A DNA stretch of 64,000 nt from Gemmatimonadota bacterium. Its GTDB lineage: Bacteria > Gemmatimonadota > Gemmatimonadetes > Longimicrobiales > Gaopeijiaceae. Below, piece after piece: positions 33,996 through 44,100 of this stretch. The stretch lies in NCBI GenBank assembly GCA_022823365.1, contig JAJDXG010000046.1:1-64000 (forward strand). The letters are read 5' to 3'. How positions within the stretch are numbered: position 1 is the first letter of the stretch; every line of letters begins with the position of its first letter. The notes under the pieces are model-generated. The model did not search any database, was not told where the DNA came from, and worked only from the letters and a program-made list of their open reading frames with translations. Made by a program: the position numbers and the translations under genes.

Positions 33996-35339
33996 ATGTA
34001 TATCAAGCGGATCCCGGCGGTCGCGCTGGCGATCGCACTCTCGGGTGCCCTGGGCCCGGCGGGCGCCACGGCGCAGTCGCCGGCCTATGCGAACAACGGC
34101 GACCCGACGCTGGACGCGCTCCTCGCGGAAGCGCTGGAGGGCAACCCCCGCGTACGCGGGGCGCTGTCGGAAGTAGAGGCTGCTCGCGCCCGCGTCCCGC
34201 AGGCGGCGACCCTCCCGAACCCCATGGTTGCCTTCACGCAGCACCTGCGGGGTCCCCAGACCCGGGTCGGGCCGCAGACGTCCGGCGTGTCGCTCAGCCA
34301 GGCGTTCCCCTGGTTCGGAACGCTCTCGGACCGACGGGATGTCGCCGAAGCCGAGGCCGAGAGTCGCGGGGAGACCTACAGAGAGCAGGCGGCCGAGGTG
34401 GTGCGGCAGGTCAAGCTGGCCTATTACGACCTCGCCTATCTCGATGAAGCGCTCCGAATCACTGGAGAGGAAGAACAACTCCTCCTCCACTACGAGGCGC
34501 TCGCCCAGGCGCGCTACTCGCAGGGCTTCGGGCAGCAGCAGGCCGTCCTCAAACTCCAGGCGGAGGTCACGCGCGTCCTGAGCCGGCGGCAGGAGCTCCT
34601 GCAGCAGCGGACCGATTTCGAAGCGGCGCTCAACGTCCTCGCGAATCGACCGGTGGACGCCGCCATCCCGATCATCGAGATCCGCCAGCGCCCGCTGGCG
34701 AGCTTTGACGACGAGCAGTTACGGGCCGCCGGGCTCGACGCCAGGCCGGAAGTGAGATCGGCCCGGCTGCGCATCGAGAACAGCGAGCGGGCCGTCCGCC
34801 TGGCAGGCCGACGCTACCGGCCCGATTTCTCCATCGGCCTCGCCTGGGGGAGCGTTCTCGACCGGCGCGACGATCCGGGCCGCAACGATCCGCCTCCGGA
34901 CAACGGACGCGACACCTACAGCCTGACCCTCGGCGCGAGCATCCCCGTCTTCAGGTCGAGTTACGACGCGGGCATGCGCGAGGCCGCCGCGAGTCTCACC
35001 GCGGCCGAGGAAGCGTACCGGGACGCGGTAAACGGGGTGGCGCTCGCCGTCCGGTCCACGGCGTTCCGCCTTACCACCATCGAAGGGCAGCTGGCCCTCT
35101 TCGAGCACGCGCTGCTCCCGCAGGCGGAGCAGGCCCTGCGCGCGACCGAGGAAGCGTATTCGGCGGGCGTCACCGGCGTGCTCGAGTTGCTGGACAGCGA
35201 GGCGGTCCTGCTGGACGTCCGCCTGGGTCTCGCGCGCTTGCGCGCCGACTACATGAAGGCGCTGGCCGACATGGAACGAGCCATCGGCTCGGCTTTTCCG
35301 GAGGAGGAGCCATCGTCCCCGGGCGAGGAGGGATCATGA
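33996..35339 (+). CDS. cusC: TolC-family outer membrane efflux protein (CusC-like)
   Basis: 447 residues with a signal peptide (VALAIALSGALGPAGATA-Q). Two OEP repeats are visible, each with long coiled-coil helices (NPRVRGALSEVEAARARVPQ, SPAYANNGDPTLDALLAEAL) and beta-strand segments. GVSLSQAFPWFGTLSDRRDV is a typical TolC strand-turn. It forms the outer-membrane channel of the tripartite pump. The ATG at 33996 has GGCGAGG upstream. Its last four bases overlap the adaptor start (ATGA). Confidence 0.85.
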   Translation: MYIKRIPAVALAIALSGALGPAGATAQSPAYANNGDPTLDALLAEALEGNPRVRGALSEVEAARARVPQAATLPNPMVAFTQHLRGPQTRVGPQTSGVSLSQAFPWFGTLSDRRDVAEAEAESRGETYREQAAEVVRQVKLAYYDLAYLDEALRITGEEEQLLLHYEALAQARYSQGFGQQQAVLKLQAEVTRVLSRRQELLQQRTDFEAALNVLANRPVDAAIPIIEIRQRPLASFDDEQLRAAGLDARPEVRSARLRIENSERAVRLAGRRYRPDFSIGLAWGSVLDRRDDPGRNDPPPDNGRDTYSLTLGASIPVFRSSYDAGMREAAASLTAAEEAYRDAVNGVALAVRSTAFRLTTIEGQLALFEHALLPQAEQALRATEEAYSAGVTGVLELLDSEAVLLDVRLGLARLRADYMKALADMERAIGSAFPEEEPSSPGEEGS

Positions 35340-36757
35340 GGAACACGAAGAGGTTTCAACTGGCCGCAGTCGTGGCGCTGGGTGTCGTGACCGGCGCGGG
35401 AGGAGCGCTGTTGCTGATGCGCATCCTGCCCGGGGAGCCCATGAGCGAGATGTCGGCGGGAGGCGGCGAAGGCGGAGCCCTCGCCCCCGGCGCACAGGCC
35501 GACGGTGCGGGCGAACGCAGGATCCTGTACTGGCGAGCGCCCATGGATCCGAACTACACCTCCGACCGGCCGGGCAAGTCCCCCATGGGGATGGACCTGG
35601 TTCCGGTCTATGCGGACGAGGGTCTCGCGGACGGCCAGGTCCGGGTGAGTCCGAGCTTCCTGCAGAACTTCGCCGTGCGCACGGCCGAGGTGCATCGCGG
35701 AGCGCTCCCCGTCTTCATCCGCACGGTCGGCATCCTGGCCCACAACGAGGAGCGCGTGGTCTCGGTCCAGACCAAGTACGAAGGCTGGATCGAACAGGCC
35801 AACGTGAACAACGTGGGCGAGACCGTCGACAGGGGAGATGCGCTCTTCGAGATCTACAGCCCGGAGCTGGTCTCGACGCAGCGCGAGTTCATCGGGGCGA
35901 TGGAATACGTCGGCCGCCTGCGGGAGGGCGGAGCCTATCCGGAAGCCATCGAACGCGCGCAGTCGCTCCTGGAGGCGACCCGGGAACGCCTGCTCTACTG
36001 GGACATGACCGAGGCGCAGATAGACGCGCTCGCCGAGTCCGGGGAGGTCGCGCGCACGGTCCGGGTATTCTCGCCCGCCACCGGCTTCATCGTCGAGAAG
36101 ATGAGCGACTCGATGGAAGGGTTGCGGATCGGACCCGGGATGACGGTCCTGAAGATCGCGGATCACTCCACGCTCTGGGCCGAGACCGAGTTCTACGAGG
36201 ACGATCTCAGGCACGTGGGCGAGGGCGAGGCAGTGGAGATCGAGGCGGACGCATTCCCGGGCCAGCGCTGGGACGGGCGCATCCTCTTCTTTCGTCCCGC
36301 GGTGAATACGCAGACGCGGACGCTCACGGCGTTCGTGGAGGTGCCCAACGCCGACCTGCGGCTCCGGCCCGGGATGTACGTCGACGTGACGGCGCGGGCC
36401 AGCGGCGCGTCCGACGCGGTGATGGTCGCCGCAGAGGCGGTGCTGCACAGCGGAACCCGCGCGGTGGTGATCGTGGCCCGGGGCGAGGGCGTGTTCGAGC
36501 CGCGCGAGGTCATGCTCGGAACCGAGAGCGAGGGGATGCAGGAGGTGACGTCAGGGCTGACCCCGGGAGAGCAGGTCCTCGTCTCGTCCCAGTTCCTCAT
36601 CGACGCCGACGCCAACCTCAAGGCCGCCATCTCGCAGCTCTTGAGCGGCGCGGAATCCGGGCAGCCTGCTGCAGACGGCGAGATGCAGCACGGGGAGATG
36701 CCGGGTTCGCCCGGGGCGATGCGGGGTGCCGCCTCCGGCATGCCGCCCGGCCGCTGA
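35336..36757 (+). CDS. cusB: RND efflux periplasmic adaptor with heavy-metal-binding domain (CusB-like)
   Basis: 473 residues. One N-terminal membrane anchor (AAVVALGVVTGAGGALLLMR) is followed by the CusB heavy-metal domain ILYWRAPMDPNYTSDRPGKS then PMGMDLVPVY, whose Met residues bind Cu(I)/Ag(I). Barrel-sandwich and helical-hairpin segments follow (QTKYEGWIEQANVNNVGETV, SPELVSTQREFIGAMEYVGR). The C terminus is Met/Gly/His-rich (EMQHGEMPGSPGAMRG). It links the inner-membrane pump to CusC and shuttles metal. It overlaps CusC by four bases and precedes the pump by 12 bases. Confidence 0.9.
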   Translation: MRNTKRFQLAAVVALGVVTGAGGALLLMRILPGEPMSEMSAGGGEGGALAPGAQADGAGERRILYWRAPMDPNYTSDRPGKSPMGMDLVPVYADEGLADGQVRVSPSFLQNFAVRTAEVHRGALPVFIRTVGILAHNEERVVSVQTKYEGWIEQANVNNVGETVDRGDALFEIYSPELVSTQREFIGAMEYVGRLREGGAYPEAIERAQSLLEATRERLLYWDMTEAQIDALAESGEVARTVRVFSPATGFIVEKMSDSMEGLRIGPGMTVLKIADHSTLWAETEFYEDDLRHVGEGEAVEIEADAFPGQRWDGRILFFRPAVNTQTRTLTAFVEVPNADLRLRPGMYVDVTARASGASDAVMVAAEAVLHSGTRAVVIVARGEGVFEPREVMLGTESEGMQEVTSGLTPGEQVLVSSQFLIDADANLKAAISQLLSGAESGQPAADGEMQHGEMPGSPGAMRGAASGMPPGR

Positions 36758-36769
36758 CGGAGGTCCTTC

Positions 36770-39700
36770 ATGTTCGCGCGCATCATCGACGGCTCCATCA
36801 GGAACCGGCCCCTGATCCTCGTCGGCGCCCTCGCCGTCGTGGTCGCGGGCATCTTCTCGCTGTCCCGCACGCCCATCGACGCCATTCCGGATCTCTCCGA
36901 CGTGCAGGTCATCATCCAGACGGAGTATCCGGGCCAGGCGCCGCGCATCGTCGAGGATCAGGTCACCTACCCCGTCGCCACCCAGATGCTGGCGGCGCCG
37001 TTCGCCCAGGTGGTGCGCGGCTATTCGTTCTTCGGGGTGTCGTTCGTGTACGTGATCTTCGAGGAGGGAACCGACCTCTACTGGGCCAGAAGCCGGGTTC
37101 TGGAATACCTGAACTCTCTCTCCGAGCAGCTGCCGGCCGGGGTCACACCCCAGCTCGGACCCGACGCCACGGGAGTCGGCTGGGCCTTCGTGTACGCGCT
37201 CCGGTCCGACCGCCACGACCTCGGGGAGCTGCGCTCGATCCAGGACTGGTTCCTCAGGTATGAGCTGACCGCGGTGCCCGGGGTCTCGGAAGTGGCCAGC
37301 GTGGGCGGCTTCGTGCGGCAGTATCAGGTCACGGTCGACCCGAACCGGCTGCGCGCCTACGACCTGTCCATCCCGGCCATCCGCTCCGCCATCCAGGAGA
37401 GCAACAGCGATGTCGGGGGCGGGCTCATCGAGGTCGCCGAGCGGGAGTTCATGATCCGCGGGCTCGGCTACATCCGGTCGGTGGACGACATTCGCCGGAT
37501 CGGTCTCGGGGTGAGCGCGGACGGGACGCCGATCCTGCTCGAGGACGTGGCGCGCGTGAGCGTTGGGCCGGAGGGCCGTCGCGGCCTGGCGGAGTGGAAC
37601 GGGGAAGGAGAGACGGTCGGCGGCATCGTCGTGGTGCGGTCCGGCGCGGACACGCGGCAGGTGATCCGCGACGTGAAGGAAAAGCTGGCCCAGGTCGCGC
37701 CGGGCCTGCCGGAGGGCGTCGAGATCGAGGTGGCCTACGACCGCAGCGCGCTGATCGACCGGGCGGTCGGGAGCATCCGCATGAGCCTCGCGCAGCAGCT
37801 CGTGATCGTGGGCCTGGTGTGCCTGGTGTTCCTCTTCCACCTGCGCAGCGGGCTCGTGGCCGTGATCGCGCTCCCGGTCGGGATTCTGATGGCGCTGATC
37901 GTGGTGCGCATGCAGGGGCTGACGCTCAACATCATGTCGCTGGGCGGGATCGCGGTCGCGATCGGGACGATGGTCGACGCCGGGATCGTGATGGTCGAGA
38001 ACGCCCACCGGCGCCTCGCCCAGGACGGCGGCCGAAAGCCCCACTGGGAGATCGTCGCCTCGGCGGCGCGCGAGGTGGGCCCGTCGCTGTTCCTGGCGCT
38101 CCTCGTGATCACCGTGTCGTTCATGCCGGTGTTTACCCTCGAGGCGCAGGAGGGGCGGCTGTTCAAGCCGCTCGCCTTCACCAAGACCTACGCGATGGCG
38201 TCCGCGGCGCTCCTTTCGGTGACGCTGGTTCCGGTGCTGGTGGGCTACTGGGTACGAGGGAGGATCCGCCCGCCGACGCGCACCCCGGTGGGCAGGCTCC
38301 TGGCCCGGACGTATTGGCCGGTTCTCTCGCTGGCTCTGCGGTTTCGGACGTGGGTCCTGGCCGCTGCCGTGCTGGGGCTGGCGGCGACCGCCGTGCCGCT
38401 GTCGCGGCTGGGGTCGGAGTTCATGCCGCCGCTGTGGGAGGGCGACCTGCTGTACATGCCCACGACGCTGCCCGGCGTCTCGATCACCGAGGCGCGCGAG
38501 ATCCTGCAGCAGACGGACCGCATCATCTACACCTTCCCCGAGGTCCAGCACGTCTTCGGCAAGGTCGGGCGGGCGGAGACGGCGACCGATCCCGCGCCCC
38601 TGTCCATGCTCGAGACCACCATCGCCCTCAAGCCCCGCGACCAGTGGCGGTCCGGGATGACGCCCGAGCGCCTCATCGAGGAGCTCGACGCCGCGCTGCA
38701 GATTCCGGGGCTGACCAATGCCTGGACCATGCCCATCCGGAGCCGGATCGACATGCTCTCGACCGGAATCCGCACGCCCGTCGGCATCAAGATCGCCGGT
38801 CCCGATCTGTCCGAGCTGGAGAGGCTGGGGCGCGAGATCGAGGATGTGCTGCGCGACGTTCCCGGGACCGCCAGCGTGTACGCGGACCGGGTGATGGGCG
38901 GCAACTACCTCGACTTCTCCATCGACCGCGAGGCCATCGCCCGCCACGGACTCACCGTGAGGGACGTGCAGGAGGTGATCCGGACGGCCATCGGCGGGAT
39001 GAACGTCACGACGACGGTCGAAGGCCTCACGCGCTACCCGGTCAACCTGCGCTACAGCCGTGAACTGCGGGACGATCTGCCGGCGCTGCGCGCCGTCCTG
39101 GTGACGACGCCCCAGGGGCACCAAGTGCCGCTGGGACAGCTGGCGGCCATGGACTACGTCGTGGGTCCGCCGAGCATCAAGAGCGAGGGGGCGAAGCCCA
39201 ACGCCTGGGTGTATGTCGATCTGCGCGACGTGGACATGGGCGGATATGTGGAGTCCGCGCGGGATGCGGTCGCGGCCGGGGTAGCGCTGCCGCCGGGGTA
39301 CACGCTCGCGTGGAGCGGGCAATACGAGTATCTGGAGCGCGCCGAGCGGCGTCTCATGTTCGTGGTTCCGCTGACCCTGGTCCTGATCTTCGTGCTGATC
39401 TACCTGACGAACCGGTCCGCGACCGAAACCTGGCTCGTGCTGCTGGGCGTTCCGTTTGCCGTCGCCGGATCGTTCTGGCTGTTGCAGATGCTGAACTACG
39501 ACCTCAGCATCGCCGTCTGGATCGGGATCATCGCGCTGGCCGGCCTCTATGCCGAAACCGCGATCGTGTTTCTGCTCTACCTGAACCTCTCGCTGGCCGA
39601 CTACCGCGACCGCGGCCTGCTGACCGATCGCGCGGCGCTTGCGCAGGCGATTCGCGCCGGGTCGATCAAGCGCGTCCGCCCGATCATGATGACCATCGCG

Positions 39701-39901
39701 ACCGATGTGATCGGGCTGATGCCGATTATGTGGAGTGCGGGCGCGGGCGCCGACGTCATGAAGCGGATCGCCGCGCCCCTGGTGGGAGGGGTCGTGACGT
39801 CGGGCGCCGTGGTGCTGCTACTCTTCCCGGTGGTGTTCTACCTGTGGAAGGCACGGGGGCTGCCGGAGGGGCCGGAAACGGCGCACTCGCTGGCCGGCTG
39901 A
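36770..39901 (+). CDS. cusA: Heavy-metal RND pump (CusA-like)
   Basis: 1043 residues. HME-RND hallmarks include the first helix with a short N terminus, TPIDAIPDLSDVQVIIQTEY at the porter entry, proton-relay helix GTMVDAGIVMVENAHRRL, and the periplasmic IRSRIDMLSTGIRTPVGIKI containing the CusA-type Met. It exports Cu(I)/Ag(I) from periplasm or cytoplasm through CusB and CusC using the proton gradient. The gene order C-B-A and close spacing indicate one operon. Substrate is inferred from subgroup motifs and the CusB metal domain. Confidence 0.92.
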   Translation: MFARIIDGSIRNRPLILVGALAVVVAGIFSLSRTPIDAIPDLSDVQVIIQTEYPGQAPRIVEDQVTYPVATQMLAAPFAQVVRGYSFFGVSFVYVIFEEGTDLYWARSRVLEYLNSLSEQLPAGVTPQLGPDATGVGWAFVYALRSDRHDLGELRSIQDWFLRYELTAVPGVSEVASVGGFVRQYQVTVDPNRLRAYDLSIPAIRSAIQESNSDVGGGLIEVAEREFMIRGLGYIRSVDDIRRIGLGVSADGTPILLEDVARVSVGPEGRRGLAEWNGEGETVGGIVVVRSGADTRQVIRDVKEKLAQVAPGLPEGVEIEVAYDRSALIDRAVGSIRMSLAQQLVIVGLVCLVFLFHLRSGLVAVIALPVGILMALIVVRMQGLTLNIMSLGGIAVAIGTMVDAGIVMVENAHRRLAQDGGRKPHWEIVASAAREVGPSLFLALLVITVSFMPVFTLEAQEGRLFKPLAFTKTYAMASAALLSVTLVPVLVGYWVRGRIRPPTRTPVGRLLARTYWPVLSLALRFRTWVLAAAVLGLAATAVPLSRLGSEFMPPLWEGDLLYMPTTLPGVSITEAREILQQTDRIIYTFPEVQHVFGKVGRAETATDPAPLSMLETTIALKPRDQWRSGMTPERLIEELDAALQIPGLTNAWTMPIRSRIDMLSTGIRTPVGIKIAGPDLSELERLGREIEDVLRDVPGTASVYADRVMGGNYLDFSIDREAIARHGLTVRDVQEVIRTAIGGMNVTTTVEGLTRYPVNLRYSRELRDDLPALRAVLVTTPQGHQVPLGQLAAMDYVVGPPSIKSEGAKPNAWVYVDLRDVDMGGYVESARDAVAAGVALPPGYTLAWSGQYEYLERAERRLMFVVPLTLVLIFVLIYLTNRSATETWLVLLGVPFAVAGSFWLLQMLNYDLSIAVWIGIIALAGLYAETAIVFLLYLNLSLADYRDRGLLTDRAALAQAIRAGSIKRVRPIMMTIATDVIGLMPIMWSAGAGADVMKRIAAPLVGGVVTSGAVVLLLFPVVFYLWKARGLPEGPETAHSLAG

Positions 39902-39935
39902 ATGATATCATCGCGGTTTGGCAGGTGTTACCACG

Positions 39936-39994
39936 GGCCGGCGAGAGTGCCGGCCGGGCGTTGAACGCCGGGGGTAGGCGCGCGACCGGCGCGC
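39936..39994 (+). terminator. Three successive hairpins after cusA
   Basis: GGCCGGC-N6-GCCGGCC (39936-39955), GGCGTT-G-AACGCC (39957-39969) and GCGCGC-N5-GCGCGC (39978-39994) stand in a row in the gap between cusA and the MscS gene. No T-run follows, so they would act as Rho-type or attenuating structures. They separate the efflux operon from the next unit. Confidence 0.45.
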
Positions 39995-40037
39995 GGGTAA
40001 TGTAGTGTTGTCCGCAGACCCGCCGAAGGATCCGCCC

Positions 40038-41198
40038 ATGCCCGCACGACAAACGAACAGAGAGGCCGCGAGCCTTCTCTCTCGCGTCGCCTGCTGGATC
40101 ATGCTCCCGCTACTGGCTGCGGCGTGCGCGGATGCACCGCTAGACTCGGCGTCCGGCACGGTGGTGATCACGGGGATGGAGCAGACGTCCGATCCCGGTC
40201 CCCAGGCTCTCCCATCCCAGCCGACCCTCGACTCGCTCGCCGCCCAACTAAGTGATATCACAGCGGCGCAGCAGTTGATACTATCCCGGCTGGACGCGAT
40301 GGAGCAGGGCGGGACAGTGGCTGCGGCCCCGGCCGACACAGCCGGCGTCGCCCTCGATCTGGAGGAAGCGACCGAGGAGGTCCGGAGTCTCGGGGTGGGC
40401 ATCTTCTGGTCGCTGGTCATTATCGTCGTCTTTCACTTCCTGATCCGGGCGCTGGCATGGATCCTCGAGACGCTGGCCGAACGGAGCGTCAGGCGCCGCC
40501 TCACATTCAAGTGGCTCATCCCCATTACGCGCATGGCGCTGTGGGGGATCGCCGCCTACCTCATCCTGCGCACCGTCTTCCGGGTCGACGCCCAGGGGCT
40601 TCTCGCGGCGAGCGCGGCGCTGGGCCTGGCACTCGGCATCGCCGCGCAGGATCTGCTCAAGAACGTGTTCGGGGGCCTGATCGTCGTCTTCGACCAGCCC
40701 TTCCAGGTGGGCGACAAGATCTCGGTCGGGGGGACCTACGGAGAGGTGGTGTCGATCGGCCTCAGGTCGACACGCATCGTTACGGCCGACGACAACCTGG
40801 TGACCGTGCCCAACTCCCAGGTCGTGGAGGAGCAGGTCGCCAACGCCAACGCCGGACAGTTGAACTGCCAGGTCGTGACCGATCTCTACCTGCCGGGACG
40901 CGTGGACGAACGCAAGGCCAGGGAGATCGCCTTCGAGGCGGCGGTGACTTCCCGGTACGTCTTCCTGAAAAGGCCCATCGTGGTGCTCGTCGGAGACGAG
41001 TTCCGCACCACGTTCGTCACCCGCGTGAGAGTGAAGGCCTATGTGCTGGATCCCCGCTTCGAGTTCCTGATGCAGAGCGACATCACCGAGCGGGCGCGCG
41101 ACGGCTTCCGCGCCGCGGGGCTCATGCCGGAGCATGACTGGTATCCGATGGTCGAAGCGCCGGAGGCCCGGGATTCGGCTGGGCGGAGACCTGGATGA
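40038..41198 (+). CDS. MscS-family mechanosensitive channel
   Basis: 386 residues. The N terminus is lipoprotein-like (IMLPLLAAAC). Next come a periplasmic coiled-coil segment, two membrane helices (FWSLVIIVVFHFLIRALAWI, LIPITRMALWGIAAYLILRT) and the pore helix with the MscS core LGLALGIAAQDLLKNVFGGL, then FDQPFQVGDKISVGGTYGEV and NLVTVPNSQVV. It is expected to open under membrane tension or, in ligand-gated subtypes, on a bound signal. The ATG at 40038 has GAAGGA upstream. Its stop overlaps the start of the large ATPase-like gene (ATGA), implying stoichiometric co-expression. Confidence 0.88.
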   Translation: MPARQTNREAASLLSRVACWIMLPLLAAACADAPLDSASGTVVITGMEQTSDPGPQALPSQPTLDSLAAQLSDITAAQQLILSRLDAMEQGGTVAAAPADTAGVALDLEEATEEVRSLGVGIFWSLVIIVVFHFLIRALAWILETLAERSVRRRLTFKWLIPITRMALWGIAAYLILRTVFRVDAQGLLAASAALGLALGIAAQDLLKNVFGGLIVVFDQPFQVGDKISVGGTYGEVVSIGLRSTRIVTADDNLVTVPNSQVVEEQVANANAGQLNCQVVTDLYLPGRVDERKAREIAFEAAVTSRYVFLKRPIVVLVGDEFRTTFVTRVRVKAYVLDPRFEFLMQSDITERARDGFRAAGLMPEHDWYPMVEAPEARDSAGRRPG

Positions 41199-44100
41199 AC
41201 GGGAACTCGCGCAGGAGACCCGACGACTCCGACATCGTCGCCCGCATTTCCGCGGTGGTGCACGAGCCCTTCGCCGAGGCCTGGCGGGGCTACGAAGAGA
41301 AAGAGTGGGATCCCATTCGCCGGACGCTGGAGGACGCCGCGGGTGCGCATGAGCGGGCACTCGACGCCCTCTCCTTCGAGGGATCGGAGGGTGCCGGTCC
41401 CGGCGCTGGAGAGCGGAAAGGGCTCGCGGGGGAGGGAGTCCGGGGCACGCCTGCCGGCGAGACGGGCCGGGATGCACCCGGAGCGCCGGCGCGGTATCGC
41501 GACGCAGTCTCCGAAGAGGTCATTGAGCCCCTCCGTGTAGTGCTGGCTCGATCGGGTGCCGCGACCAGGCTTGCGCGATCGTTCGCCTCGGCCACCGATG
41601 GCGCGCGGGCGGCGGTGGCGCGGCTGCCGGCGTTCCTCCAGGCGCCGGCTTCGGGGTCCCCTGCCGCGCGCATCTCCGGTGTCGGTACCATCCGCACGAT
41701 CAAGCGAGCCGCCGCGCGCGTGCTCGGCCCGGTCGTGTGGCGGGGCCGGATGCGCCGTGTCCCGGTGGCCAGGCTGGCCCGCCAGCACCTCGACCAGGTA
41801 GTGCTGCGCGCGCAGGGGAGCGCCTTCAGGCAAAGCCAGCACGACCGCGCGGAATGGCTCGCGCACCTCGAGCGCGCGTGTTCGGAGTGGGCCGGCGCGG
41901 TGCTGCGGCCGGCCCGCGCTGTGGATGCGGCCGAGCGGACGGCCGATCCGGAGGCGGAGCCGCTGCCTGACGAAACACGGATCCACCACACCGCCGGAGC
42001 GGCGCTTCAGGCCGAACTGCAGGTGCTCGCCGACGAGGTCGAACGGGTCTGCGGGAGCTCCCGGAGCGCCCACTTCCGCGGCCTGGAGGAGTTGCTCGCG
42101 GCCTCGGTCGCCGTGGCCGGCACCTTCGCGGCGGACCCTCCTTCCAGCCGCCCCCGCGCGGGACTCCAACCGGAGCTGCCCGCGCAATGGGATGCTTGGG
42201 CGGAAGGAGCGGCTGCCCGGCTGGAGTTGTACCAGGGTCTGGTTGCCATGCGGCGGGACGTCGATGGGATTCTCGGCGAGCTGCGGGGCGGCTGGTCGGG
42301 CATCATCCGGAACGCGGATGCGGTGCTGGCGGACGTAGCGGCCGAACTGGGCCGGGGCCGGGAGCGTGCGGAGGGCCTGTCCGCCGGCGAAGCGGAACTG
42401 CCGGCGATGCTCGAAGCCGAACGGCAACGGACCGACCGCGCGCTCGCGCTCGTCCAGGGCAGCCTGCCGGAGCCCGATGCCGTGTTCGAGGCGCTGATCG
42501 GCGCGGTGGAGGAGGGAATCCACGCCCTCGACCAGCTTCGGGAGCGGATGCCCGGAGCCCTGACCCTCCACGACATCCCGGCGCCCGGAGATGTCCCGCG
42601 AAAGCCGGGGGCCGACGCCCGAAGCGTGCGCCTCCGCGAGACCTTCCTGCGTGCGTTCGATCTCCTGCGCAGGGAACGCATGCGCGCCGCCCCCTCGGCC
42701 ATCCGCGAAGCCATGCGCAAGGCACACCTGGAGGCGGCCGAACTCCGGGAGGTGTCGGGATACGGATACGAGGCAGCGGTCGCGGAGGCGAAGGATCGGC
42801 GCGATCCGGAAACGCCGCACCCAACCGCGCTGGTCGTCAACGCCCTCACCCGTGCCGGCAACAAGGCGGCCGCCACGCGCCGACTGCTGCGCGAAGCCCT
42901 CACAACGGCGGAAGACAGGTTCGCGGCCGAGATCCGAGGCGGTTCGCGCCAGCTGATCGAGCAGGCCACCGCGGACCGGATGACGGCGGGCTTTCTCGAG
43001 ACTCGCACGTTCCTGGCGGCCGGGTTCGCGCGGGTGTGGAAGCGGATGCGGCGGATTTCCGCTCAGGTCGGCGCCCGAGCCACCGCGGCTGCATCGTGGG
43101 TCCTGGCCCTCCTTCGGCAACTGGGCGCGAGCCTGGGTCTCGGTCCGGCGCCCCGGGCCGTCGCCGATCGCCGCGAACACTCCCTCGCCCACGCGGAGGC
43201 GTACCCGCGCGCGCTCCCGGTCGTATACAGGCGCCTCTTCTCGCTCGAGCCGCTCACCGATGGGCGGCTGCTGGCGGGACGGGAAGACGCCCTGGCCGCG
43301 GTGGTGTCGGCCTGGGGCCGGCGAGCGACCGGGGAGCCGAGGTCCCTGGTCGTCATCGCATCGCCCGGCGCGGGCGTGACCAGTTTCCTGAACGTCGTGG
43401 CGAGCCGCCTCTCCGAAGAGGCCCCGGACGGGGTGCGGTGGACGTTAGCCACGCGTGTCCGGACAGAAGCACGTCTCGCGGAATGTCTGGCCGGATGGCT
43501 GGGTCTCGAGGAAGCGAGCGATCTCGACTCCCTAGCGGAGCGTGTGCTGAAGGCCCCACCTGGGTCGATTCCCGGCTTCGTCATCCTGGAGGCGACGGAA
43601 CACCTTCACATGCGCACGCCCGCGGGGAGCAGGCTGTTCGAGCGGCTTCTGACCTTCATGTCGCGCACCGAATCGAGCGTGTTCTGGATCACGGCCATGA
43701 CCTCGTCGGCCTGGCAACTGGTCGAGAAGCGAGCGCCGGCGTTCGTGCACGACATCGAGCGTGTGAAGCTGGGAGAGCTGTCGCCCGAAGAGCTGAAGCA
43801 GGCCGTTCTGGCCCGGCACCGGCTGAGCGGTCTTCCCATGCGCTTCGCCGAACCACATGACGGGCGCGCGGCGTTGCGGCGCCGGACCCGCCGGCTGCGG
43901 GGCGCGGAGAAGCAGGAACGGCTCGTCGAGGCGGACTACTTCCAGCGCCTGCACCGCGCCTCTCAGGGATCGGTTCGCCTGGCGCTCTTCTACTGGCTGC
44001 GTACGGCGGACTTCGCCTCGACCCCGGGCAGCCTCCTCGTGCAACCGCTGAGCACGCTGGATTTGGGAATCGAGGACCTGGATCGAACGCAAAGCTTCGC

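Noticed and set aside
36551-39322. 923-codon open frame antisense to cusA
   Set aside because: It mirrors the CusA codons and the translation is low-complexity Arg/His. CusA is unmistakable on the other strand.
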